Counted from the first letter of the stretch, positions 1 through 6,494 are shown. The stretch: 8,222 nt of DNA from Planococcus sp. (in: firmicutes) (GCA_030147225.1 JASLAI010000356.1:1-8222), one strand, 5' to 3'. A program made the numbers and translations. The notes: generated by a model from the sequence alone, not told the origin.

Positions 1-81
1 ACCGAACTTTGCGTAAATCCGGCTTGTGTTGGCATCTTTGGATGCTTTCTTCTCTTTAATGTTATTCCATTTGCGTCCCAT
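1..81 (-). CDS. yeeN: YebC/PmpR-family regulator, N-terminus only (partial)
   Basis: Reading leftward from the ATG at 81-79 gives 27 open codons to the window edge. The protein starts [12 protein letters not shown] and continues [15 protein letters not shown]. This is the characteristic opening of the YebC/PmpR family (about 240 residues), and of the Bacillus YeeN branch (MGRKWNNI) rather than the YrbC branch (MAGHSKWNNI). YebC proteins were long described as DNA-binding transcriptional regulators; more recent work links some members to ribosome function at proline stretches. An AGAAGGA ribosome binding site lies at 94-88, six bases before the ATG. The remaining roughly 210 residues lie outside the window, so completeness cannot be judged. 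The family call is secure because the N-terminal block is so conserved. The YeeN sub-branch comes from memory. Confidence 0.88.
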   Translation of the reverse strand, partial: MGRKWNNIKEKKASKDANTSRIYAKFG

Positions 82-134
82 TAAATTTCCTTCTCTCTAT
101 AAATTCTCATTTTCTATGAAGTTCACTATTTACT

Positions 135-162
135 ATTATAGTACATTTTTTTCTGATGTAAC
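135..162 (-). promoter_or_regulatory. Candidate SigA promoter for the yebC-family gene
   Basis: On the minus strand a perfect -10 TATAAT lies at 140-135. A 4/6 -35 GTTACA lies at 162-157, with a 16-base spacer. Transcription would begin near 128, about 47 bases before the ATG at 81. The -10 is strong and the -35 is weak. Confidence 0.45.
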
Positions 163-207
163 GTATTTTACAGTCAAAAACCGCAGTTTCTATCTGATCA
201 AATACTT

Positions 208-235
208 TGAATTCGAGATTAATTAGGAGTAGAGT
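208..235 (+). promoter_or_regulatory. Weak candidate promoter for the SDR gene
   Basis: TTGAAT at 208-213 (4/6 to TTGACA) and TAGAGT at 230-235 (4/6 to TATAAT) are separated by 16 bases. The start would be near 242, leaving a leader of about 36 bases before the ATG at 278. Nothing better was found between 82 and 277. The match is weak and could be chance in AT-rich DNA. Confidence 0.22.
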
Positions 236-277
236 TGAGCTATAAAGAAAATAATAACTTTTTAGGAGGAATTTATA

Positions 278-1021
278 ATGACAGAAAATAAAGTCTTGAT
301 CATCACGGGCGGCGCCAGCGGAATTGGGCGTCATGCTTCTTACCAATTAGCAAAAGAAGGTTATTCCATTGTGGTTGCCGACTTCAATGAAGACGGCGCT
401 AATGAAACCGTGTCTCAAATTGAATCCGAAGGCGGAAAAGCAGCCTCATTTAAAGTAGATGTTTCAAAAGCTGAGCAAGTCGAAGCAATGGTCGATTTCG
501 CAGTTGAGAAATTTGGCTCTTTGAATGGCATTTTCAATAATGCAGGCATTGGTCTTGTAAAGCCTTTACTTGAAATGGATCCTGCTTCCTACCATAAAGT
601 AATCGATGTCGATCAGCACAGTGTCTATTACGGAATCTACTACGGCGCGAAGAAAATGGTGGAACTCGGCACAACCGGCACAATCGTCAACACTGCGTCA
701 ATTTATGGATCTATGGCTGCGAAAGGAAGCTTTAATTACAATGCGGCAAAAGCAGCTGTCGTCATGATGTCAAAATCAGGAGCGCTTGAGCTTGCTGAAC
801 ATGGCATTCGTGTAGTCGGCGTCGCTCCTGGATTTATTGATACGCCTATTCTTGGAGAGGATCTCGAAACGAAAAAAGCACTTTCGGCTCTGCATATGCA
901 CAATGAGCTGATCCAGCCTGAAAAAGTGGCTAATGTCGTCAAGTTCCTGTTCTCTGAAGAAGCGGCAGCCATCAACGGCTCCACCGTCGCAGTTGATGAT
1001 GGGTTCCTAAGTTTCAAGTAA
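278..1021 (+). CDS. Short-chain dehydrogenase/reductase (SDR), classical type
   Basis: This 247-residue NAD(P)-dependent oxidoreductase has the usual length for classical SDRs. The cofactor loop TGGASGIG is at residues 10-17. An Asp at 35, at the end of the second beta strand, favours NAD(H) over NADP(H). NNAG is at 87-90, the catalytic Ser-Tyr-Lys are S141, Y154 and K158, and APG is at 182-184 followed by IDTP. One oddity is that the position usually held by the fourth catalytic residue, Asn in the V-N-x-x-G segment, reads Asp112 (codon GAT). The start is firm: AGGAGGA at 264-270 precedes the ATG by seven bases. No neighbour points to a substrate. The gene is monocistronic, divergent from the yebC-family gene and closed by the hairpin at 1047-1077. 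Generic annotations would be 3-oxoacyl-ACP reductase-like or glucose/alcohol dehydrogenase-like, but the sequence alone does not settle the substrate. Confidence 0.93.
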   Translation: MTENKVLIITGGASGIGRHASYQLAKEGYSIVVADFNEDGANETVSQIESEGGKAASFKVDVSKAEQVEAMVDFAVEKFGSLNGIFNNAGIGLVKPLLEMDPASYHKVIDVDQHSVYYGIYYGAKKMVELGTTGTIVNTASIYGSMAAKGSFNYNAAKAAVVMMSKSGALELAEHGIRVVGVAPGFIDTPILGEDLETKKALSALHMHNELIQPEKVANVVKFLFSEEAAAINGSTVAVDDGFLSFK

Positions 1022-1046
1022 CTCTTATTTTAAATTATTTTATAAT

Positions 1047-1077
1047 AAAAACGCAGCCCCTTGCAGGCTGCGTTTTT
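1047..1077. terminator. Two-way intrinsic terminator between SDR and the nos unit
   Basis: A perfect 12-bp stem pairs 1047-1058 (AAAAACGCAGCC) with 1066-1077 (GGCTGCGTTTTT) around a 7-base loop. A/T tracts flank both sides, so it can stop the SDR transcript on plus and the nos transcript on minus. The stop codon of the 72-residue minus gene (1081-1079) almost touches it. Confidence 0.9.
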
Positions 1078-1078
1078 A

Positions 1079-1297
1079 TTATACTTTATCCGTCCGGTGA
1101 TATTCAGAAATTTGAATGACCCGAACGTCTCTTGTGTTGAGCTCATGATAGATTCCACGGCTATCATGAAACGAAATATATTGATCGCGCTCACTTTGTA
1201 TCAGCTTTTCCGCTTTTTCCTGTGACTCGACGTGGATGAAACGGCGAATATAATGCTCTTGATCGAAAAAATAGGTCACTTTAAATTCTTTCATCAT
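1079..1297 (-). CDS. Small protein of unknown function, downstream of nos
   Basis: This gene encodes 72 residues starting MMKEFKVTYFF. I do not recognise the family. It is charged and hydrophilic, with no signal peptide, membrane segment or cysteine. The pattern is a short beta-like start (KVTYFF), a basic-aromatic stretch (HYIRRFIHVES), a helix-prone segment (EKAEKLIQSERDQY) and a beta-like end (VRVIQISEY). This would suit a small alpha/beta fold, but that is inference. AAGGAG at 1309-1304 lies six bases before the first ATG, and this ribosome binding site overlaps the nos stop codon TAA (1310-1308). The 10-base gap to nos and the shared terminator indicate co-transcription and probably coupled translation. 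A second ATG at 1294 is also possible. The good ribosome binding site and tight spacing make it a real gene; its role, perhaps related to NO synthase, is unknown. Confidence 0.78.
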   Translation of the reverse strand: MMKEFKVTYFFDQEHYIRRFIHVESQEKAEKLIQSERDQYISFHDSRGIYHELNTRDVRVIQISEYHRTDKV

Positions 1298-1307
1298 AAT
1301 CCACTCC

Positions 1308-2411
1308 TTATGATTGATAGGGGGCTTTTTGATGGAAATAATTTGGCTTAACTAAGTTGTTCTTATAAGGCTTATGAAAAATATGAGTCGTGGCCGGAGA
1401 CATCGGCGGAATCAGCCATGCCCAGTTACCAGTGACGTCACGCCCTTCTTGTTCTTCTTTTTTCTCAAAATTTTTGAATTGCTTGGCGGCTGTATGGTGG
1501 TCGACAATGGTCACACCCGCTTCCTGGAAAGATTCCAAAACGGCGATGTTCAATTCAACTAAAGCTTTGTCCTTCCATAAAGAACGGTTCGACTGTGTAT
1601 TCAATTTCATAAGTTCTGCCACAGCGGGCAGGAAATTATATCGGTTTTCGTCCGCCAGATTTCTTGCGCCGATTTCGGTACCCATATACCAGCCATTGAA
1701 AGGGGCCATTTTGTATTCGATTCCGCCGATTTCCAGCCGCATATCTGAAATAATAGGAATCCCATACCATTTGATGCCCAGCTGTGAAAATTCCGGTATT
1801 TCCGGATGGCCAATTTTGACTTCGGTAATCGATTGATGAGGGATTTCTTTCAGAACAGGCTTTTCTCCCGGCAATTGGATCACCAATGGCAACACATCAA
1901 AAGCCGTGCCTGCCCCCTGCCATCCAAGTCCCTGGCAATGTTTCGTGAATTCCACTGAACTTGAATCACCGATAACGCCGTCAGAAGTTTCGTACCCTGC
2001 ATAACGAATCAACTGATGGTTCCATAAGCGCATGGAGTCTTCATTTTTCTGCGCTGCCCGGAACACCGTAATGGCTGGCCGGATTTTCCCTTGATTTGAA
2101 GCAAAATCGATATGCTGGATCAGCGCATCAAATATGCCATCTGCCGTCGTTTGATGGCGCTCGTCAAACACTGAGAGAGAGTTCCAGAACAATCGGCCAA
2201 TGCAGCGGTTATTGTTTCGCCAGGCCATGCGTGCTCCATGTTCCAATTCTTCATAACTGTGAGTATAAGTTCCTGTCTGTTCGATTTCCGATTCGATGTC
2301 AAGCAGCCTTCCAGCTTTCTGCTGATCACTCTTTCCCAATTCATCGTAGCAAATTTCTATATAATCAGTGGCTTCTTCAAATAAAAGCATGGTCGAATTG
2401 CTTATTGTCAT
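1308..2411 (-). CDS. nos: Nitric oxide synthase, oxygenase-only bacterial type
   Basis: This haem enzyme oxidises L-arginine to citrulline and NO in the cytoplasm. It is 367 residues from the chosen start, close to the 363 of B. subtilis NOS. It has only the oxygenase domain, and no reductase gene is in the window, so electrons must come from a general flavodoxin or flavoprotein. The haem thiolate is Cys70 in RNNNRCIGR, with Trp64 six residues earlier stacking on the haem. NGWYMGTE carries the arginine-binding Glu246. Ile221 in PIISDM replaces the Val of mammalian NOS, a known bacterial change that slows NO release. Trp332 in NWAWLIPP matches the pterin-stacking Trp. Start choice: a GTG at 2420 abuts the AAGGA, whereas the ATG at 2411 lies eight bases after AAGGAG (2424-2419), so I use 2411. 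In Bacillus and Staphylococcus, family members protect against oxidative stress and antibiotics. Confidence 0.96.
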   Translation of the reverse strand: MTISNSTMLLFEEATDYIEICYDELGKSDQQKAGRLLDIESEIEQTGTYTHSYEELEHGARMAWRNNNRCIGRLFWNSLSVFDERHQTTADGIFDALIQHIDFASNQGKIRPAITVFRAAQKNEDSMRLWNHQLIRYAGYETSDGVIGDSSSVEFTKHCQGLGWQGAGTAFDVLPLVIQLPGEKPVLKEIPHQSITEVKIGHPEIPEFSQLGIKWYGIPIISDMRLEIGGIEYKMAPFNGWYMGTEIGARNLADENRYNFLPAVAELMKLNTQSNRSLWKDKALVELNIAVLESFQEAGVTIVDHHTAAKQFKNFEKKEEQEGRDVTGNWAWLIPPMSPATTHIFHKPYKNNLVKPNYFHQKAPYQS

Positions 2412-2436
2412 TGTTTTCACTCCTTGCCCATATCAT
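2377..2436 (-). other. Possible 19-codon leader ORF overlapping the nos start
   Basis: An ATG at 2436-2434 lies eight bases after a good AAGGAG (2450-2445). It opens a 19-codon frame (MIWARSENND...) that ends with TGA at 2379-2377. It is out of frame with nos and runs across its start at 2411. The site has spacing at least as good as that of nos itself. If used, ribosomes there would compete with or feed nos initiation. This is inferred from signal spacing only; the peptide resembles nothing I know. Confidence 0.28.
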
Positions 2437-2466
2437 ATCACCTGCTCCTTGTTCTTTTCAGTGACA

Positions 2467-2480
2467 GAACTCCGAACTCC
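2467..2480. repeat. Tandem 7-bp repeat in the nos leader
   Basis: GAACTCC occurs twice back to back, at 2467-2473 and 2474-2480. GAACTC recurs at 2538-2543, before the HAD start. The tandem pair would lie at the very start of the nos transcript if the promoter at 2490-2515 is used. It could be an operator half-site pair or chance. Confidence 0.35.
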
Positions 2481-2489
2481 CTATGTTTT

Positions 2490-2515
2490 TATCCCTTTTT
2501 CCAGTACACTTAAGC
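2490..2515 (-). promoter_or_regulatory. Candidate SigB-type promoter for nos
   Basis: On the minus strand GCTTAA (2515-2510) and GGGATA (2495-2490) are 14 bases apart. The general-stress sigma factor consensus is GTTTAA, 12 to 15 bases, then GGGWAW. The match is 5/6 plus a full -10. No convincing SigA pair was found for nos in the 138-base divergent gap. Stress control would suit the known protective role of bacterial NO. Confidence 0.38.
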
Positions 2516-2549
2516 AAAGTAATAATATTGTCAGGAGGAACTCAAACCG

Positions 2550-3338
2550 ATGGTCAAAGCGATTTTTTTCGATTTAGATGATACTTTGTTGTGGGATAAA
2601 AAAAGTGTTGAAAAAGCGTTCCAGGAAACGTGCCAATTGGCTGAAGAATTAACCGGCCAAGATTGTTCAGGTTTGGAAGAAGCAGTAAGAGCTGCAGCAA
2701 CTGAGCTTTACGCAGGATACGATACATATGAGTTCACTAAAATGATTGGCATCAATCCCTTTGAAGGACTTTGGGGGAACTTCGATGATGAAGGAACCGA
2801 TTTTCAGCAAATGAAAACCATTGTTCCAGCATATCGAAAAGAATCCTGGACAGCCGGTTTGAAAAAAATCGGCATTGAAAACAGTTCCAAAATTGGTGGT
2901 CAGCTTGCTGAATATTTCCCTGAAGCCCGTAAAAGAAATCCTATTCTTTACGAAGAAAGCCTAAAGGTGTTGGAAGACTTAAAAGGACATTATCAACTGC
3001 TGCTTTTGACCAATGGTTCCCCGAGCCTGCAGCAGACCAAACTTGAAATCACACCGGAAATCGCTCCTTTTTTTGATCACATTATCATATCTGGTGCTTT
3101 TGGAAGAGGCAAACCGGATCCGAGCATCTTCCATCATGCTTTATCGAAATTCGGTTTTTCTGCAGATGAGGTGTTGATGGTTGGAGACAATTTGATGACA
3201 GATATCATCGGGGCCGAAAAAGCGGGGATCCATTCGGTGTGGGTCAATCGGGAAGAGAAAGCCCCTCATGAATCCATCATTCCCACATACGAAATCCAGC
3301 ATTTAGAGGAATTGCTTCAGCTGCTGGAACAAATTTAG
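2550..3338 (+). CDS. ysaA: HAD-superfamily phosphatase, YsaA type (candidate phosphoserine phosphatase)
   Basis: This 262-residue protein has all four HAD motifs: DLDDT with nucleophile Asp8 and Asp10, LLTNGS with Thr154, Lys188 in GKPDP, and GDNLMTD with Asp213 and Asp218. A helical cap between residues 15 and 125 makes it subclass I, and INPFEGLW near 68-75 resembles B. subtilis YsaA (260 residues). From memory, YsaA was assigned by genetics as the phosphoserine phosphatase SerB. That role would fit here because the gene is convergent with serA, and the two would share a pathway. The alternative is a YjjG-like nucleotidase or another small-phosphate hydrolase, since HAD substrates are hard to read from sequence. 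AGGAGGA at 2533-2539 is ten bases before the ATG. It is divergent from nos and has no T-box of its own. Phosphatase is sure; the substrate is inferred. Confidence 0.9.
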   Translation: MVKAIFFDLDDTLLWDKKSVEKAFQETCQLAEELTGQDCSGLEEAVRAAATELYAGYDTYEFTKMIGINPFEGLWGNFDDEGTDFQQMKTIVPAYRKESWTAGLKKIGIENSSKIGGQLAEYFPEARKRNPILYEESLKVLEDLKGHYQLLLLTNGSPSLQQTKLEITPEIAPFFDHIIISGAFGRGKPDPSIFHHALSKFGFSADEVLMVGDNLMTDIIGAEKAGIHSVWVNREEKAPHESIIPTYEIQHLEELLQLLEQI

Positions 3339-3369
3339 AAAAGAGGTCCTCATGGCGAGGACCTCTTTT
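3339..3369. terminator. Two-way terminator between HAD gene and serA
   Basis: A perfect 13-bp stem pairs 3339-3351 with 3357-3369 around the loop ATGGC, with A and T tracts on the outer sides. It starts one base after the HAD stop codon and ends seven bases from the serA stop. It therefore terminates both convergent transcripts. Confidence 0.93.
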
Positions 3370-3376
3370 TTGTCGT

Positions 3377-4963
3377 CTATAGATTGATGGGCGTAACTCC
3401 CTCAATTTCATCCAGTTTAGTTAATTGCTCCAGACTGCTGGTTTCGGCTGGTTTATCGATGGACAGCATCATGATCGCGTCTCCACCTATATTCGAGCGT
3501 CCCACCTGCATGGTGGCAATGTTGACATTCTCCTGACCGAGCAAAGTTCCGACACGTCCGATAACACCTGGGCGGTCATTGTGGCGAACATACAGCAAAT
3601 GCCCTTCTGGCACTACATCCACTAAATAATCATCCACTTTGACGATACGTGCGCCTTGTCCATTTAATAAGGTGCCGGCTGCTTTTCGTGTCCCTTTTGC
3701 CGTTTTCACTTCTACCGTGATCAGGCTTGTAAACCCTTTGGATTCTGTAGTCTTTTGCTCGTTTACGACGATCCCTTTTTGATTGGCGATATACATGGCA
3801 TTAACGTCGTTGACATGTTTGCCAAGATGGCGCTTCAGCATGCCTTTCAACATATTGCGCGTCAACGGTCCGACTTCCATATTGGCTAAATCGCCAGCAT
3901 AGCGGACGTTGACTTCCTCTGCAGCTGCGCCGGTCAAGTCTGTTAAAAAGGCGCCTAACCGCTCTGACAAATCAAAGTAAGGTTCAATTTTCTTCATGAT
4001 TTCTTTTGGTACAGATGGCAGATTTACTGAGTTGCGGACAGTTCCCGTCGTGAAGTAGCTGACTACGTCCATACTGACATCCACAGCTACGCTTTCCTGA
4101 GCTTCAAAGGTGCTCGCGCCCAAATGAGGCGTTGCAATGATTTCCGGCAAATCCAGCAAGCGAAAATCAACCATCGGTTCCTGTTCAAAAACATCCAGCG
4201 CCGCTCCTGCCACTTTTCCTGATTTCACTGCATCGAACAATGCGTTTTCATCAATGATGCCGCCGCGTGCACAATTGACGATTTGTACGCCATCTTTCAT
4301 AATTTCAAACGCCTCTTTATTGATCAGGTGCTTGGTTTCTTTCAATAATGGCGTATGGACAGTAACAAAATCCGCCACTTTCAGCACATCTGCTACCGAC
4401 CCAAAATCCACGCCTAGTTTTTCCGCTTTTTCAGCAGTCAGGAAAGGGTCATAGGCAATGACGTTCATCCGCTGTCCTTTTGCACGTGCCGCTACTTCTT
4501 GGCCGATCCGGCCAAATCCGACTACTCCAAGCGTTTTGTTTTTCAACTCGACGCCTACATAGGACTTGCGATCCCATTTTTGATTGCGCAAAGCATGGAA
4601 CGCTTGAGGGATTTTGCGGGCCATTGACATTAACATAGCCATCGTGTGTTCAGCGGCCGAGTTGGTATTGCCGTCTGGTGCATTGACTACGATAATGCCA
4701 TGCTCTGTAGCAGCTGCCAAATCAATGTTATCGACTCCGACACCTGCACGTCCGATAATCTTCAAATTTGATGCTTTTTCAATCAATTCCCGAGTCACTT
4801 GCGTCTGGCTTCGGACCAGCAACGCGTCGAATCCGTCAATCCGTTCACCTAATTGTTCCGGTGTTAAATTGGTTTCCATCACAATATTTACGCCATTTGC
4901 CTGACGAAGGGGGTAGATCCCTTCTTCGCTGAGTGGATCACTGATCAAAACATGAAAAGTCAT
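3377..4963 (-). CDS. serA: D-3-phosphoglycerate dehydrogenase
   Basis: SerA oxidises 3-phosphoglycerate to 3-phosphohydroxypyruvate with NAD, the first step of serine synthesis, in the cytoplasm. At 528 residues it is the long Bacillus-type form (about 525). Residues 1-315 are the catalytic and NAD-binding parts: VVGFGRIG (147-154) is the Rossmann loop, Asp172 in YDPF selects NAD, and Arg233 (NCARGG), Glu262 (EQEP) and His280 (PHLGAS) are the catalytic residues. About 320-450 is the intervening allosteric domain, and 455-528 is the ACT domain ([11 protein letters not shown]...), the usual site of serine feedback. The ATG overlaps the aminotransferase stop as ATGA (4963-4960), so translation is coupled; GAAGGGAAGGGA just upstream serves as ribosome binding site inside the preceding gene. 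Expression should depend on the serine T-box at 6186-6440. All key residues are intact. Confidence 0.97.
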   Translation of the reverse strand: MTFHVLISDPLSEEGIYPLRQANGVNIVMETNLTPEQLGERIDGFDALLVRSQTQVTRELIEKASNLKIIGRAGVGVDNIDLAAATEHGIIVVNAPDGNTNSAAEHTMAMLMSMARKIPQAFHALRNQKWDRKSYVGVELKNKTLGVVGFGRIGQEVAARAKGQRMNVIAYDPFLTAEKAEKLGVDFGSVADVLKVADFVTVHTPLLKETKHLINKEAFEIMKDGVQIVNCARGGIIDENALFDAVKSGKVAGAALDVFEQEPMVDFRLLDLPEIIATPHLGASTFEAQESVAVDVSMDVVSYFTTGTVRNSVNLPSVPKEIMKKIEPYFDLSERLGAFLTDLTGAAAEEVNVRYAGDLANMEVGPLTRNMLKGMLKRHLGKHVNDVNAMYIANQKGIVVNEQKTTESKGFTSLITVEVKTAKGTRKAAGTLLNGQGARIVKVDDYLVDVVPEGHLLYVRHNDRPGVIGRVGTLLGQENVNIATMQVGRSNIGGDAIMMLSIDKPAETSSLEQLTKLDEIEGVTPINL

Positions 4964-6135
4964 TTAGTTCCCTTCCCTTCTGTTAAATATACTTGCTGTG
5001 CAGCGGCTATCCCTTTACCCAGCTCGATGTCTTTTCCTACTTTCACCAAACCGATTTCCATCGCTGCGATTGTCTGAAGCACATCTGCCGGCGAGCAATA
5101 GCCCATATGGCCGATACGGAATATCTTTTTCGCCAGATGCTGTTGGCCGCCGGCTACTTCTAAAGCAAATTCTTTTTTCATTACTTTGCGGAATTCTTCC
5201 GAGTCAAAATCATCCGGTTTTACTGCCGTGACTGTCGGCGATGCATCTTTGTCGGAAGTCAGCAACGGAATGCCCAAGGCTTTAAAAGCAGCACGGGTCA
5301 TATTCATCATCATGCGGTGTCTTGCATACACTTCTTCCAGCCCTTCTTCTTCCAGCAATTCAAGCACTTGCTGCAAGCCGAATAAAATCGATAATGCCGG
5401 GGTGAAAGGTGTCGTATCTTTTAATATATTGTCTCGGTGCTTTTTAAGATCCAAGTAAAAACGCGGCTGCGGATTAGCTTCGATTTTCTTCCAAGCACGG
5501 TCGCTCGCAGCAATAAATGAAAGTCCGGCCGGCAACATAAAGGCTTTTTGTGAACCAGTGACCACTACATCGATCCCCCATTTATCCATCTCGGTTTCTG
5601 TACCGGCTACACAAGACACGCCGTCGACAATGACCAAGGCTTCAGATACTTCTTTTACAGCGGCTGCCAATTCTTTGATTGGATTCAGTACGCCAGTAGA
5701 AGTTTCGCAGAATGTCGAGAAGACCACTTTGATTTCTGGATGCTCCAAAAGGAAATTTTTTACCGCTTCCGGATCAACTGCCAATCCCCATTCCACTTCA
5801 AAGACATGGGTTTGAATATCATATGCTTTACAAATTTTCGCAAACCGATCTCCGAATGCGCCTGTTACGAGAACGAGAACTTCTTCTCCAGGAGCAACTG
5901 TATTAACTACGGCGGTTTCCAGTCCTGCAGTTCCGCTGCCTGTAAGAATCACGACTTCCTGCTTGGTTCCAAAAACCCGTTTCAATTTCGGTCTGATGTC
6001 GCTGATCATTTCAGATGTACTTTGGCCACGGTGGCCGATCATCGGTTGTGCCATTGCGCGTTGCACGCTTGGCGGAATTGGAGTTGGTCCTGGGATTCGT
6101 AAAATTTGTTGGTCTGTCAGCATAATAGATTTCAT
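4960..6135 (-). CDS. Class V PLP aminotransferase (serine-pyruvate/alanine-glyoxylate type), candidate phosphoserine aminotransferase
   Basis: This is a fold-type I PLP enzyme of 391 residues from the ATG at 6135. LRIPGPTPIPP (12-22) is the family opening. SGTAGLE (67-73) binds the PLP phosphate, Asp171 contacts the pyridine nitrogen, Lys197 in GSQKAFMLPAG forms the Schiff base, and Arg340 in FRIGHMG should hold the substrate carboxylate. General annotations would be alanine-glyoxylate or PucG-like aminotransferase. It overlaps serA by four bases under a serine T-box, so I infer that it aminates 3-phosphohydroxypyruvate in place of SerC. Methanococcal MJ0959, also class V, is a known precedent. 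The start is uncertain: GAGAGGGGA abuts the ATG at 6135 (391 aa) and is 12 bases from the ATG at 6123 (387 aa, MLTDQQ). A longer frame from 6219 begins inside the terminator hairpin and is not real. Confidence 0.9.
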   Translation of the reverse strand: MKSIMLTDQQILRIPGPTPIPPSVQRAMAQPMIGHRGQSTSEMISDIRPKLKRVFGTKQEVVILTGSGTAGLETAVVNTVAPGEEVLVLVTGAFGDRFAKICKAYDIQTHVFEVEWGLAVDPEAVKNFLLEHPEIKVVFSTFCETSTGVLNPIKELAAAVKEVSEALVIVDGVSCVAGTETEMDKWGIDVVVTGSQKAFMLPAGLSFIAASDRAWKKIEANPQPRFYLDLKKHRDNILKDTTPFTPALSILFGLQQVLELLEEEGLEEVYARHRMMMNMTRAAFKALGIPLLTSDKDASPTVTAVKPDDFDSEEFRKVMKKEFALEVAGGQQHLAKKIFRIGHMGYCSPADVLQTIAAMEIGLVKVGKDIELGKGIAAAQQVYLTEGKGTK

Positions 6136-6185
6136 TCCCCTCTCGATTTCCCCGCTTTTGCAGGCAGTGATTGTATAAAGACGAC

Positions 6186-6234
6186 AAAAAAGACTCTTCG
6201 CCCTTACATAAAGATGCAAGGGGCGAAGAGTCTT
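6186..6234 (-). terminator. T-box-controlled terminator before the aminotransferase-serA operon
   Basis: On the minus strand 6234-6221 (AAGACTCTTCGCCC) pairs with 6203-6190 over 14 bp. The stem continues by six more pairs past one bulged base to a CUUU loop, and six U residues follow to 6186. The CGCCCCT in its 5' arm can instead pair with the T-box AGGG, giving the antiterminator. Confidence 0.92.
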
Positions 6235-6440
6235 CCATTTCGCGGTACCACCCTAATTCACTGTCAGTAAACTGACAGTCTCATTGGTTCACATGCGTAA
6301 CGGACATGAAACGGATGGACCTACTGGGTTGTTCAATCCATCTATTCAGGAGTGCTGCAAAATGCCGAAACCACTGATTCTCACCAACCATCAGCTCTCT
6401 TGAGATTTCTTTGCACAAAGCGTATCTCCATCAACATAGT
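6186..6440 (-). ncRNA. T-box riboswitch, serine type (AGC specifier)
   Basis: The hallmark AGGGTGGTACCGCG is at 6254-6241. Stem I begins with GGAG (6429-6426) pairing with CTCC (6352-6349). Directly 5' of CTCC, the specifier loop reads AGC plus A (6356-6353), giving a serine codon at 6356-6354. GCAAA with TTTGC closes the loop above, and AGAGAGC followed by GGTTGGTGAGAATC are the conserved distal elements of Stem I. Stem III is a perfect 8-bp hairpin (6279-6272 with 6267-6260, loop TTTA). GCGAA after the T-box can pair with TTCGC, and AGGG with CCCT, to form the antiterminator. Uncharged tRNA-Ser (GCU anticodon) should therefore permit read-through into the aminotransferase and serA. Pairing was done by eye. 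Confidence 0.93.
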
Positions 6441-6465
6441 TAATCTGTATATTTGAATTGACTCC

Positions 6466-6494
6466 ATCATATACAGCTTAAAATCCATTGTCAA
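6466..6494 (-). promoter_or_regulatory. SigA promoter of the T-box/aminotransferase/serA operon
   Basis: On the minus strand a perfect -35 TTGACA (6494-6489) is followed after 17 bases by TATGAT (6471-6466), 5/6 to TATAAT. Transcription should begin near 6459, just before Stem I of the T-box. The leader would be about 325 bases. Confidence 0.85.

Noticed and set aside
26..346. Short frames of 66 and 79 codons over the left intergenic region
   Set aside because: They overlap the yebC-family start, candidate promoters and the SDR start, are low-complexity AT-rich frames, and have no good ribosome binding sites.
1390..1836. Plus-strand 148-codon frame opposite nos
   Set aside because: It lies fully antisense to a gene with intact catalytic motifs, has no ribosome binding site, and its composition is that of a shadow frame.
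2498..2526. TTTCCA-17-AATAAT as a plus-strand promoter for the HAD gene
   Set aside because: The predicted start (about 2533) would fall on the ribosome binding site itself, leaving almost no leader. The real promoter of this gene is not evident.
5740..6102. Plus-strand 120-codon frame opposite the aminotransferase
   Set aside because: It is antisense to conserved PLP-enzyme motifs, with no initiation signal or recognisable domain.
6136..6219. N-terminal extension of the aminotransferase from an ATG at 6219
   Set aside because: It begins within the loop of the T-box terminator hairpin, has no ribosome binding site, and adds residues unlike the family; normal members start near LRIPGPTP.
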